Of a stretch of 64,000 nt of DNA, positions 1 to 7,765 are shown piece after piece. The translations under genes were made by a program, and so were the position numbers. The notes beneath the pieces are model-generated. The model had not been told where the DNA came from. It saw nothing but the letters and a program-made list of their open reading frames with translations, and ran no database searches. Source of the stretch: CADEDV01 sp964596345 (GTDB lineage Bacteria; Bacteroidota; Bacteroidia; Chitinophagales; Chitinophagaceae); assembly GCA_964596345.1 (NCBI GenBank), contig CAZQSZ010000006.1:1-64000 (forward strand). The letters run 5' to 3'. Positions within the stretch are counted from its first letter, which is position 1. Each line of letters begins with the position of its first letter.

Positions 1-55
<55 letters not shown>

Positions 56-104
56 ATATTCGTTGCCGGTTTAAACACCCGGCTTATAAAGAACTAAGGG
101 GTTG

Positions 105-131
105 CAAAAATAGGCATTGAGCCTTTTGCAA
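105..131 (-). promoter_or_regulatory. Probable promoter of tRNA-Gly
   Basis: On the minus strand a TATTTTTG box (105-112) matches the Bacteroidota -7 consensus TAnnTTTG. A TTG lies 16 bases upstream (129-131), one base short of the usual 17-23 spacing. It lies about 50 bases before the tRNA 5' end. Confidence 0.45.
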
Positions 132-148
132 AAAAATTTTTTACTGAA

Positions 149-367
149 TTATTTGTATTTGGGAGTGTACTGGCTGCTCTCCTGAACAGGCACCTCCGTT
201 TTGGCAAACCGCTTGGTAGAAAGCATATAACAACTGCCGAAAACAAAAGCCACAATACAGGCTACCTGCAGGTAAAAAAGGAAGCCGGAGGAGGACACCC
301 AATTATGGGCAAAATCCTTATCCTGTACTTTTTGTAATTCCTCATGATATTCTGCCTGACGATCCAT
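149..367 (-). CDS. Small single-span membrane protein, unknown function
   Basis: A 72-aa protein I do not recognise. Residues 1-25 are polar and charged. Residues about 27-49 form one hydrophobic helix containing a Cys (SSSGFLFYLQVACIVAFVFG), followed by a basic stretch (TKRF) and a polar tail. This suggests an inner-membrane anchor protein with a short tail, topology undetermined. It lies between the GT2 gene and tRNA-Gly on the same strand. A near-perfect Bacteroidota promoter directly upstream (385-414) supports it as a real gene rather than a chance frame. No function can be assigned. Confidence 0.6.
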   Translation of the reverse strand: MDRQAEYHEELQKVQDKDFAHNWVSSSGFLFYLQVACIVAFVFGSCYMLSTKRFAKTEVPVQESSQYTPKYK

Positions 368-384
368 ATCAAAAATTTGTGTTG

Positions 385-414
385 CAAAAATAGGGGTTCA
401 CAATAAATATTCAA
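385..414 (-). promoter_or_regulatory. Promoter of the 72-aa membrane protein gene
   Basis: Minus strand: TTG (412-414), 19-base spacer, TATTTTTG (385-392). This is an exact match to the Bacteroidota TTG-N17-23-TAnnTTTG pattern. The -33 element overlaps the stop codon of the upstream GT2 gene. The start codon at 367 follows after a short leader. Confidence 0.6.
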
Positions 415-1442
415 CCCGTTTTCTCTACAATTTCGCTGAATTTCTTCTTCTTTTTTACAAAATGCTGCCATACCATATTCTTCTGCAGGTAACCGGAAAG
501 AGCAGCATCCCTGCCTGCCGGGAAAATACTTTTATGCTTATAGAAAAGCCACCATTTTAAAAACGCCGCATGAGCCCTGAGTATAGCAATAAAATAGCCG
601 CCATCACCGGATAATAAACCCTTCCAGGCCGATACAGCATCGAGCAAATTCCTGGCAGGTATGATCCATAGCTTCTTTGCCAACGGAAGATTTTTGGAGA
701 GCATGATATGGTTATTGCGGAAATTAAGATAGGTTTTTAACGAGTTTCCCCTTGGCAAAGTACCTCCTCCCACATGATAAACAACAGACGACGGGCAAGA
801 GTATATTTTATACCCTGCCAGTTGTATGCGCCAGCAAAGATCTATCTCTTCCTGGTGGGCAAAAAAATATTCGTCAAAACCCTTTGCCTCATGAAAAACA
901 GCGGAACGGATAAACAGTGATGCTCCACTGGCCCAGAAAATCGGCTCACTTTGATCATACTGTCCATGATCTTCTTCGCAAATATCAAATACCCTACCCT
1001 TTGCAAAAGGATAACCATATTTATCCAGCCAGCCGCCGGCTGCTCCCGCATATTCAAATATCTTCTTATTGGCAAATGAAAGTATTTTAGGCTGACAGGC
1101 AGCAATGGTCTTGTCTTTTTCCAGCAACTCAATCATAGGTTCCAGCCAACCGGGTATCACTTCCACATCAGAGTTCAATAAAACATAATACTCAGCCGAT
1201 ACCTGTTTCAATGCTTCATTATAACCTTTAGCAAAACCGTAATTTTTATCCAGCCGGATGATGCGTATCTGAGGATAGGCTTGACGGAGAAAAGGAACAG
1301 AATCATCAGAAGAACCGTTATCTGCGATAACTATTTCATAGTTGCCATAGGTGGTTGCCATCACAGCCGGGAGGAATTGTTCCAGGAATTTTCTCCCGTT
1401 CCAGTTGAGTATAACAACAGCTGCTTTAGGTAAGGAATTCAA
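411..1442 (-). CDS. Glycosyltransferase family 2 (rhamnosyltransferase-like)
   Basis: A 343-aa GT2 enzyme that transfers a sugar from a nucleotide-sugar donor at the cytoplasmic face of the membrane; the acceptor is not predictable. The N-terminal GT-A fold is clear: VVILNWNGRKF at residue ~10, IADNGSSDD near 40, and the metal-binding region LLNSDVE near 90. A FAHQEEIDLCWR segment near 195 is typical of the WbbL/rhamnosyltransferase-like subgroup. The C-terminal ~100 residues are amphipathic and basic (membrane association). It is a single gene, divergent from the histidine kinase. A -7 box (TATTTTTG, 1462-1469) lies 19 bases upstream. Confidence 0.9.
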   Translation of the reverse strand: MNSLPKAAVVILNWNGRKFLEQFLPAVMATTYGNYEIVIADNGSSDDSVPFLRQAYPQIRIIRLDKNYGFAKGYNEALKQVSAEYYVLLNSDVEVIPGWLEPMIELLEKDKTIAACQPKILSFANKKIFEYAGAAGGWLDKYGYPFAKGRVFDICEEDHGQYDQSEPIFWASGASLFIRSAVFHEAKGFDEYFFAHQEEIDLCWRIQLAGYKIYSCPSSVVYHVGGGTLPRGNSLKTYLNFRNNHIMLSKNLPLAKKLWIIPARNLLDAVSAWKGLLSGDGGYFIAILRAHAAFLKWWLFYKHKSIFPAGRDAALSGYLQKNMVWQHFVKKKKKFSEIVEKTG

Positions 1443-1461
1443 TGTCAGTAAAATATTTGTT

Positions 1462-1469
1462 CAAAAATA
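1462..1469 (-). promoter_or_regulatory. -7 promoter box of the GT2 gene
   Basis: The minus strand reads TATTTTTG, an exact TAnnTTTG match, 19 bases before the start codon at 1442. No TTG is found at the usual distance, so the -33 element is weak or absent. Confidence 0.4.
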
Positions 1470-1503
1470 AGGGAACGAGATTTATACTCATTAAATTGGG
1501 AGC

Positions 1504-2655
1504 ATGTTTCAGCAAATGATTAACTGGAGGACAGGTTTGGCAGCCATCGCTATTCTGATCGTAAGCGGTACTATTTTCTATTCGCAATACCTGGCCCGGA
1601 AGATCGCCAGCCAGGAAAGACTGAAGGTGGAACAATGGGTGGAAGCCAGTAAATCACTGTTAGATCCCGGGATAACAGACACCAGGCTGCCTTCCAAGAT
1701 CATGCTGGACAATACCGATATCCCCATCATTGAAACAAATGAAAAAGACAGTATCACCAGTTTTGTCAATCTTGATTCTGCAAAGGTGCTTACCGACAAG
1801 GATTACCTGCAGCGAAAACTGGCTGACCTGAAGTCGATCAACAGTATTCCGATCATCTATACTGACCCCGCTGATTCCACGAAGATCAACCGGTACTATT
1901 ATGGTCACACAAGATTATTGAATGAAGTGCAGATCTACCCGCTGATCCAGTTACTCATCGTTGGCCTTTTCATTGCTGTTACCTTACTGGCTTTGCGCAG
2001 CAGCTACCGTTCTGTTCAAAACCAGGTATGGGCCGGTATGGCAAAAGAAACGGCCCACCAATTGGGAACTCCAGTTTCCTCGCTGGAAGGATGGGTGGAG
2101 ATGCTGAAAGAAAATCCGGACAATGAAAAAATAGCCCATGAACTGGAAAAGGATGTGAACCGCCTGCGCCTGGTATCGGACCGGTTTGGCAAAATCGGCA
2201 GCACACCGCAATTGGAAGAAATGGACCTGGTGAAACAGATCAGCAGCATGATGGATTACATAAAGAAACGGGCCCCGGGTAAGATCCGTTTTTCCATGAA
2301 TACAAATGGATCAACCGTGATCATGGCAAAAATTTCAGCTCCTTTATTTGATTGGGTGATTGAAAACCTGCTGAAAAATGCGCTGGATGCAATGGAAGGT
2401 AAAGGTTCTATTCATGTGGATATTCAATCCGCCAAAGAAGAGATCATTATTGATGTGGTGGATACCGGTAAAGGCATTTCCAAACAGCATATAAATACGG
2501 TCTTCAAGCCAGGTTTTACCACCAAGAAAAGAGGTTGGGGCCTGGGCCTTAGCTTATCCCGCCGTATTGTGGAGCAATACCACAAAGGCAATATTTTTGT
2601 CAAACATTCAGAAATTGGTAAAGGAACTACCTTCAGAATTGTGCTGAAAAAATAA
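1504..2655 (+). CDS. Orphan membrane sensor histidine kinase
   Basis: A 383-aa two-component sensor kinase. A first transmembrane helix (residues ~10-30) and a second (~143-165) flank a ~110-residue extracytoplasmic sensor domain with no family I recognise. The H-box is AKETAHQLGTPVSSLEGW with phospho-acceptor His185. The HATPase_c domain shows the N-box NLLKNALDAM (Asn292), the G1 box DTGKGIS and the G2 box GWGLGLSLS. There is no HAMP domain. No response regulator is adjacent, so its partner is encoded elsewhere. It is divergent from the GT2 gene, and the promoter of tRNA-Leu lies over its last codons. Confidence 0.92.
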   Translation: MFQQMINWRTGLAAIAILIVSGTIFYSQYLARKIASQERLKVEQWVEASKSLLDPGITDTRLPSKIMLDNTDIPIIETNEKDSITSFVNLDSAKVLTDKDYLQRKLADLKSINSIPIIYTDPADSTKINRYYYGHTRLLNEVQIYPLIQLLIVGLFIAVTLLALRSSYRSVQNQVWAGMAKETAHQLGTPVSSLEGWVEMLKENPDNEKIAHELEKDVNRLRLVSDRFGKIGSTPQLEEMDLVKQISSMMDYIKKRAPGKIRFSMNTNGSTVIMAKISAPLFDWVIENLLKNALDAMEGKGSIHVDIQSAKEEIIIDVVDTGKGISKQHINTVFKPGFTTKKRGWGLGLSLSRRIVEQYHKGNIFVKHSEIGKGTTFRIVLKK

Positions 2656-2670
2656 AACCGCTTACATTTG
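2639..2670 (+). promoter_or_regulatory. Promoter of tRNA-Leu
   Basis: TTG (2639-2641), 21-base spacer, TACATTTG (2663-2670): an exact Bacteroidota consensus. The -33 element lies inside the last codons of the histidine kinase gene. The tRNA starts 14 bases after the -7 box. Confidence 0.7.
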
Positions 2671-2684
2671 CAGTCCTTAAAGTT

Positions 2685-2768
2685 GCCCAGGTGGCGAAAT
2701 TGGTAGACGCACCACTTTGAGGTGGTGGCGCCCGAAAGGGTGTGCTGGTTCGAATCCAGTCTTGGGCA
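2685..2768 (+). tRNA. tRNA-Leu (anticodon GAG)
   Basis: An 84-base class II tRNA. The acceptor stem GCCCAGG/CTTGGGC is complete. The anticodon stem-loop is CCACT-TTGAGGT-GGTGG with anticodon GAG. A long variable arm (CGCCCGAAAGGGTG) and a TTCGAATCC T-loop follow. Discriminator base is A at 2768; CCA is not encoded. Confidence 0.96.
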
Positions 2769-2773
2769 CTTAT

Positions 2774-2807
2774 TAAAAAGCCTTGCAGATTTTGCAAGGC
2801 TTTTTAA
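2774..2807 (+). terminator. Rho-independent terminator after tRNA-Leu
   Basis: A perfect hairpin, AAAAAGCCTTGCA with its complement TGCAAGGCTTTTT, separated by a short loop and ending in a T-run. It could act on both strands, so it may also stop transcription of the convergent lipoprotein gene (2834-3784). Confidence 0.85.
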
Positions 2808-2833
2808 TTTCTAATCGCTTGCCAAAATAAATA

Positions 2834-3784
2834 CTAAGTCTTAGAAGGCAGTTTCTCTTTGGGTTTATTGCCGGGTAATCGTTTGGGGGGAATATTCGCT
2901 TTATTGATTTTGATCACCACTTTTACAATATCCAGCACCGGGCCGCCAATACCCAACCGCTGCGCATTAGAGTTGGCGGGTACGGTCTGTAAGCCGGTTG
3001 GATCAAATAGCAGGTATTCACCATTCACTTTACCGGTTGAATCCGTAGTTCCTTCGGGTACGTACACCTGTATTCTTATTTTTTGGTAACTGACAGGGAA
3101 ATGCCGCACATAAAAATTTTGATCCTGTTTATACCATTGGTCATTTTTAAAACCGGCCCTTTTGATCCTGGCCGGTTCTCTCAAGACTGCTATTCTTTCA
3201 TACGCTTCGTAAGACGAAGTGCCCACTTCAAACAATCTCCGTATACCGTTATTCCCACCCAGTACGCCGGTTGGAACTGTATTTGAAATCTTTTTTACAA
3301 CGCCGATCATGCCACCCTGCAATTCAAATATTTGTTTGGAGCTTAGTAATTGCCTGGCATCTGACTGTACCACCGAAGGGAGTTTATTAAAATCCGATTT
3401 ACTGACCACTGACCATAACAACAACTGCACATTTCGCTGCGGGATACCCGGTTGACTGCGGGAATTATATAAGATCGTTTCCACGATCTCTTTGCGGTAA
3501 CCACTCATGGGTGCCTGTAAATACGCATCATTAGGAGTAGGATCGGGTGTGCCGGGTTGAAGACAATAGGTCTTAAACTCTGCTTCATAAAATCCGGGGG
3601 CTAAAAGAAAAGCCCCTTCCTCCGTCCTTGGCAGATTTATCAAAGAATCCGGTGTCCAACCAGCAGGAATGTCCGGTTGAGATATTGTTGTTGCTTCAAT
3701 ACCCTGTTGACTGTTGCGGGAAGTGGATGCACATGCACTGAGAAGAATAACCAGCCACGCAGTAGTAAGTAGATTTTTAAACAT
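2834..3784 (-). CDS. Lipoprotein of unknown function
   Basis: A 316-aa predicted lipoprotein. The signal peptide MFKNLLTTAWLVILLSACAS carries a lipobox with the lipid-attachment Cys at residue 18. The mature protein has a segment with LLSSKQIFELQGGMIGVVKKI and a C-terminal part rich in beta-forming residues. The tail is basic (PPKRLPGNKPKEKLPSKT). I recognise no domain. It is monocistronic and convergent with tRNA-Leu. Likely anchored in the outer or inner membrane; role unknown. Confidence 0.75.
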   Translation of the reverse strand: MFKNLLTTAWLVILLSACASTSRNSQQGIEATTISQPDIPAGWTPDSLINLPRTEEGAFLLAPGFYEAEFKTYCLQPGTPDPTPNDAYLQAPMSGYRKEIVETILYNSRSQPGIPQRNVQLLLWSVVSKSDFNKLPSVVQSDARQLLSSKQIFELQGGMIGVVKKISNTVPTGVLGGNNGIRRLFEVGTSSYEAYERIAVLREPARIKRAGFKNDQWYKQDQNFYVRHFPVSYQKIRIQVYVPEGTTDSTGKVNGEYLLFDPTGLQTVPANSNAQRLGIGGPVLDIVKVVIKINKANIPPKRLPGNKPKEKLPSKT

Positions 3785-3976
3785 AGGGTTGTTTTTAGGT
3801 GACGGATTGTGAACGATACAGCTAACTGTTTACACAAAATCTAAAACTATCTGCATATTCAAAAGCAGCAGGCTAACAAAGTATTGTTAAGATAAAATGC
3901 AGTTTATAACGGCCTGAATCCCTGTGTTATTGCTCTCATAGGCAACGGATTTTTGCCAGACCTAAAAATGGGTTTG

Positions 3977-4010
3977 TTGAATGACAGGTCGCATTTTTAC
4001 TTTAGATTTG
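3977..4010 (+). promoter_or_regulatory. Promoter of the DUF2130 gene
   Basis: TTG (3977-3979), 23-base spacer, TAGATTTG (4003-4010), matching TTG-N17-23-TAnnTTTG. The start codon at 4030 lies 19 bases after the -7 box. Confidence 0.55.
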
Positions 4011-4029
4011 ATGCAAACAACAGGTAGTA

Positions 4030-5223
4030 ATGGCAACAGAAATAAAATGTCCGAATTGTGGTCACCAGTTTGAACCCAGTGACGCCATCCGGGAAGAAGT
4101 GGAAAAAGAGCTGCGGAGCAAAGCGGCTGACTGGCAGAAAAAAAAGAATGACGAATTCCTGCTGAAACTGGAAGAGGAAAAGAAAAAGATACAATCATCT
4201 CTGGAAGAAAACCTGCGCAAAAATATTGCTGCCGATTTCGAGAATAAATTGAAACTACTCGAGCAAAACAATAAAGACAATGAAGAAAAATTAAAGCTGG
4301 CCCGGCAACAGCAGCTTGAGTTTTTAAAAAAAGAACAGGAACTGGTCAATAAAGAAGCTGAATTGGAATTATCGGTGCAGAAAAAATTGCAGGAAGAAAG
4401 AGAGAAACTCTCTGTTGAAATAAGAAAACTGGAAGAACAGCGGAATGCAGCTAAGGAAACAGAATTCCAGTTGCGCCTGAAAGAGATGGAAGAAAAACTG
4501 GAAGCACAAAAGAAACTGGCCGAAGAAATGAAGCGGAAAGCTGAACAGGGCTCTATGCAAAGCCAGGGTGAAGTACAGGAATTATTGCTGGAAGAAATGC
4601 TGCGGACTGCCTTCCCCTTTGATGTGATTACGGAAGTTGGTAAAGGAGTTCGTGGCGCAGACTGTATTCAAACGGTTCGCAATGGGTTCGGCCAGGAATG
4701 TGGCAAGATCATCTTTGAAAGCAAACGCACTAAAGATTTTGCTAACGACTGGATCGAAAAACTGAAAGCCGACATGCGCAGCCAGGGAGCTGATGTGGCC
4801 GTGATCGTTACCCAGGCATTGCCAAAGGACATGAGCAGTTTTGGGGAGAAAGACGGGGTATGGATATGTTCTTTCAGTGAAGCAAAAGCCGTTGTACATA
4901 TGCTCCGGGATGGTATTATCAAAATATCAGCAGCACTGAAAAGCCAGGATAACAAAGGAGATAAGATGCATATGCTTTATGACTATCTCACCAGTTCTGA
5001 ATTTGCCGAACAATGGAAAGCGATACGGGAAGGCTTTTTAAGTATGAAGATTTCAATTCAACGGGAAAGAGATGCGATGGAAAAGCTCTGGAAGCAAAGA
5101 GAAAAACAATTGGAAAAGGTATTACTGAATGCGGCCCATGTCAGGGGATCTATTGAAGGTATTGCGGGTATGGAAGCGATCGATCTCAACTTATTGGAAT
5201 CCGGTTCAGCAGATGAAGAATAA
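4030..5223 (+). CDS. DUF2130 domain-containing coiled-coil protein
   Basis: A 397-aa protein. It opens with a zinc-ribbon-like CPNCGHQFEP (residues 8-17). Residues ~20-180 are a long Glu/Lys/Gln-rich coiled coil. The C-terminal ~200 residues are the DUF2130 domain (FDVITEVGKGVRGADCIQTV, IIFESKRTKDFANDWIEKLK, AVIVTQALP). That domain has the shape of a restriction-endonuclease-like core, with an E-x-K motif in FESKRTKDF. Its cellular role is not established. Monocistronic, with a strong promoter and its own terminator. Confidence 0.88.
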   Translation: MATEIKCPNCGHQFEPSDAIREEVEKELRSKAADWQKKKNDEFLLKLEEEKKKIQSSLEENLRKNIAADFENKLKLLEQNNKDNEEKLKLARQQQLEFLKKEQELVNKEAELELSVQKKLQEEREKLSVEIRKLEEQRNAAKETEFQLRLKEMEEKLEAQKKLAEEMKRKAEQGSMQSQGEVQELLLEEMLRTAFPFDVITEVGKGVRGADCIQTVRNGFGQECGKIIFESKRTKDFANDWIEKLKADMRSQGADVAVIVTQALPKDMSSFGEKDGVWICSFSEAKAVVHMLRDGIIKISAALKSQDNKGDKMHMLYDYLTSSEFAEQWKAIREGFLSMKISIQRERDAMEKLWKQREKQLEKVLLNAAHVRGSIEGIAGMEAIDLNLLESGSADEE

Positions 5224-5227
5224 AGAG

Positions 5228-5256
5228 GAAAAGCCGCTTTTGGAGCGGCTTTTCTT
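5228..5256 (+). terminator. Rho-independent terminator after DUF2130 gene
   Basis: The hairpin AAAAGCCGCT/AGCGGCTTTT with a TTTGG loop begins 4 bases after the stop codon and ends in TTTTCTTTT. It is symmetric enough to serve the convergent lipoprotein gene as well. Confidence 0.85.
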
Positions 5257-5273
5257 TTACAAATCACAATCAT

Positions 5274-5915
5274 TTATTTTACACTATAGGGAAATTTCTT
5301 AGATGCATTTCTCATCAACGCATTTACCAGCCTGTCAGTAGAAGATCCTACTGAACCCGAAGCCTGGTAATCATATTTCCATAACAGGTCGCCTGATTTA
5401 CCATCATGGATATTGATAGTGGTCTGCACACTATTGGTGCTTCCCCAGGCTCCAAAAATTACCCCAACTGCAATAGCTGCTCCTTCCGACATGGGCTTAT
5501 CCATACTGGAACGGTTTTGCAGCACAGCATCCACACCCAGCAACTGTGCCAGTTCTGTCCGGTCTTTTGAAGCAAGTGTTTCATACGTGATGCCGGCCTG
5601 TTTCAGCAAAGCATTGGTACGGGTCACATCCTGGAAGGTGACTGTGTAGGAAAATTTATCAGAACGGCGCAGGAACCAACTGTACATTTTATCCTGGATA
5701 TCATACCCGGTTCTCTGGTTGATATCGGCTAATTGCTCGGGAGTAATTTTTTTGGCTTCGTTGGGGCGGAGTTTTGTGGTTACATCAGCCGGCAGGATTG
5801 CCACTGTTTTATGTTTCGCCAATGCAGAATCGAATGCTGAAGATTTGTAGATCTTGGGACCGCAGGACGCCAATACAAAACCTGCCAACAGGGAAAGTGT
5901 AATTATTTTTTTCAT
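5274..5915 (-). CDS. Lipoprotein, CsgG/GNA1162-like
   Basis: A 213-aa lipoprotein. I place the start at 5915 because it gives a standard lipobox signal (MKKIITLSLLAGFVLASC, Cys18); a frame extension to 5963 only adds residues in front. The mature part starts with a KTVAILPADV strand. It continues with a segment on gene-dosage-like dimer folds (LAQLLGVDAVLQNR) and a Gly/Ala-rich stretch (EGAAIAVGVIFGAWGS), ending in beta strands (TTINIHDGKSGDLLWKYDY). This pattern resembles the CsgG/GNA1162/DUF799 group of secretion-associated lipoproteins. The assignment to that group is an inference from pattern, not certain. Confidence 0.7.
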   Translation of the reverse strand: MKKIITLSLLAGFVLASCGPKIYKSSAFDSALAKHKTVAILPADVTTKLRPNEAKKITPEQLADINQRTGYDIQDKMYSWFLRRSDKFSYTVTFQDVTRTNALLKQAGITYETLASKDRTELAQLLGVDAVLQNRSSMDKPMSEGAAIAVGVIFGAWGSTNSVQTTINIHDGKSGDLLWKYDYQASGSVGSSTDRLVNALMRNASKKFPYSVK

Positions 5916-5966
5916 GAATAAAATTTTTACAAAGAAAATGATCATTTGGACACTGCAAATCAAAGA

Positions 5967-6584
5967 TTAGTTAATTATCCAGGACAGTACCAGGTGATTG
6001 AACTGTCGAAAATGTATCACCAGTTGATGATCAGTTTTGCTGAATGTGCAGTTGATAAGCTCAGGATTTGTATGATTTTTCTCCAGCCAGATATGTTTTT
6101 TGAAATCCACTTCGCCGTTGCCATACCATTTAAATACTGCTTCTTTACTGCTCCAGAGAATCGTGGGCATTGCATAATCAGCAGGCGCATGACTACCCAG
6201 GAAAATAGCTTTTTCCGCTGCTGATAAAAATTTATCCTGTACCCGGATGATCTTTTCTGCGGGTATTTCAATATCGATACCCACCCTGCTCTCCCGGCTG
6301 ACAATTGCAGCCGCAAAATCGCCACAATGTGAAATGGAGAAATGGTATTCTTCACCCGGCAGGAACGGTTTCCGTGTATCAGCAATTTGAATCAAGCCGT
6401 ACGGAAAACCAGGAAAAAGAAATTGCAGCAGGAATCGCCCGGCCAGGTGCTGTAATCGTTTGTGCGGATGTGTTACATCCCGGTGCTGGGGCACATTGCC
6501 TTTGAAGAATTCTTCGGTTTCCTCAATTTTCCAGATACCCAGCCGGGTGTTTTCGTTGATTTGATGTTGAAAAAAAATTGGCAT
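5967..6584 (-). CDS. 4'-phosphopantetheinyl transferase superfamily protein
   Basis: A 205-aa enzyme that loads the 4'-phosphopantetheine arm of CoA onto a carrier-protein serine. Diagnostic motifs are present: RVGIDIEIP (Mg-binding D and E) near residue 105 and WSSKEAVFKWYG (W-x-x-KEA) near 150. The start at 6584 (MPIFFQHQ) is chosen because the conserved N-terminal block INENTRLGIWKIEE follows at once; residues encoded further upstream look non-coding. It is divergent from dcd, with a promoter at 6628-6658. Whether the carrier is fatty-acid ACP or a secondary-metabolism carrier is not shown by the context. Confidence 0.9.
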   Translation of the reverse strand: MPIFFQHQINENTRLGIWKIEETEEFFKGNVPQHRDVTHPHKRLQHLAGRFLLQFLFPGFPYGLIQIADTRKPFLPGEEYHFSISHCGDFAAAIVSRESRVGIDIEIPAEKIIRVQDKFLSAAEKAIFLGSHAPADYAMPTILWSSKEAVFKWYGNGEVDFKKHIWLEKNHTNPELINCTFSKTDHQLVIHFRQFNHLVLSWIIN

Positions 6585-6627
6585 CCGTTGTTGATTCGTA
6601 CTTACTTTGCTGCACTGAATTGCTGAA

Positions 6628-6658
6628 TAAAGATAGGCTGTACAAGAGTGCGACGCAA
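6628..6658 (-). promoter_or_regulatory. Promoter of the phosphopantetheinyl transferase gene
   Basis: Minus strand: TTG (6656-6658), 20-base spacer, TATCTTTA (6628-6635), one mismatch to TAnnTTTG. It lies 43 bases before the start codon at 6584 and within the divergent spacer with dcd. Confidence 0.45.
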
Positions 6659-6700
6659 GGAACGATGACAAGAATTAATGAAGCTGGTAAATACTATACT

Positions 6701-7237
6701 ATGATTTTATCTGACAAAAGGATACTGGAAGAAATAGAGAATGGAACGATCAAACTGGACCCTTATGACCGGGAATGCCTCGGCAGCAACTCCTATGATG
6801 TACATTTAGGGAAATGGCTGGCTACCTATAAAGAACATATCATTGATGCAAAAAAGCATAACGAGATCGACTATTTTGAGATCCCGGAAGATGGCTTTGT
6901 TTTATACCCGCATATCTTTTACCTGGGTGTTACGCTGGAATACACCGAAACACATGCTCATGTCCCCTTCCTGGAAGGAAAGTCATCCACGGGACGTTTG
7001 GGGATTGACATCCATGCTACAGCCGGCAAAGGTGATGTTGGCTTTTGCGGCCACTGGACTTTAGAGATATCTGTGAAGCAGCCTGTGAAAGTATATAAAG
7101 GCATGCCGATCGGTCAGCTGATCTATTTTCCTGTGGACGGGGAGATTGAAGTAAAGTATAACCAAAAGAAAAATGCCAAGTACAGCGGTCAGCCCGACAA
7201 GCCGATTGAAAGTATGATGTGGAAGAATAAATTCTGA
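6701..7237 (+). CDS. dcd: dCTP deaminase
   Basis: A 178-aa enzyme converting dCTP to dUTP, the precursor step for dTMP. The start at 6701 (MILSDKRILEEI) matches the usual family N-terminus and length; the frame is open further upstream (to 6578) but that part lacks family similarity. Motifs: CLGSNSYDVHLG near 35, LEGKSSTGRLGIDIHATAG near 110 (substrate and metal pocket), GFCGHWTLEISV near 130 with the catalytic Glu, and GQLIYFPVDG. It is followed directly by a strong hairpin terminator and is convergent with tspO. Confidence 0.95.
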   Translation: MILSDKRILEEIENGTIKLDPYDRECLGSNSYDVHLGKWLATYKEHIIDAKKHNEIDYFEIPEDGFVLYPHIFYLGVTLEYTETHAHVPFLEGKSSTGRLGIDIHATAGKGDVGFCGHWTLEISVKQPVKVYKGMPIGQLIYFPVDGEIEVKYNQKKNAKYSGQPDKPIESMMWKNKF

Positions 7238-7265
7238 AATAAGCCGGTCAATGACCGGCTTATTT
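7237..7265. terminator. Bidirectional terminator between dcd and tspO
   Basis: A 13-bp perfect stem, AAATAAGCCGGTC with GACCGGCTTATTT, closed by a 3-base loop. It overlaps both stop codons of the convergent genes, so each gene ends inside the shared hairpin. Confidence 0.85.
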
Positions 7266-7733
7266 ATTCAATTGCCAGATGGTATAATTAAGTACAGCCG
7301 CAAAACTGACCCAACTGATATAGGGCACCAGCAGCCAGGCGGCCAATTTGCTGATCCGGGCAAATGCGAAGATGGTCAGCAGGATAAACAACCACATAAA
7401 GATAATTTCAGCAAAAGCAGTTCCGGTCAGCTGCTGATCAAAGAAAATAAAGGACCAGAAGAAATTCAGAACTAATTGTATAGCGAACAATATAATCGCA
7501 TTCCTTTTAGTACTTACATCCGTTGCTGATCTCCATACTAAAAAAAGGGATATTCCCATCAGGATATAAAGTGTTGTCCATACGGGCCCGAATATGTAAT
7601 TCGGCGGATTCCAAGATGGCTTGTTGATCGTTTCATACCAGCTTCCGAGTCCCGTTACTGTAAAAAAAGCACTCGCTGACCCGATCAATAATGGTATGGC
7701 AATAGCAATTATAAGTTTGAAGGTATTATTCAT
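7260..7733 (-). CDS. tspO: TspO/MBR family membrane protein
   Basis: A 157-aa, five-helix inner-membrane protein related to the peripheral benzodiazepine receptor, which binds tetrapyrroles and other lipophilic ligands. Diagnostic features are the Trp-rich loop GSWYETINKPSWNPPNYIFGPVW (split here as SWYETINKPSWNPP and IFGPVWTTLY) near residues 30-55 and LVLNFFWSFIFF in helix 3. It also has a YISWVSFAAVLNYTIWQLN C-terminus typical of the family. Length is normal. Monocistronic, convergent with dcd. Confidence 0.93.
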   Translation of the reverse strand: MNNTFKLIIAIAIPLLIGSASAFFTVTGLGSWYETINKPSWNPPNYIFGPVWTTLYILMGISLFLVWRSATDVSTKRNAIILFAIQLVLNFFWSFIFFDQQLTGTAFAEIIFMWLFILLTIFAFARISKLAAWLLVPYISWVSFAAVLNYTIWQLNK

Positions 7734-7765
7734 AACCTACCCTAACAAAGAGAATTGTCATTTGT

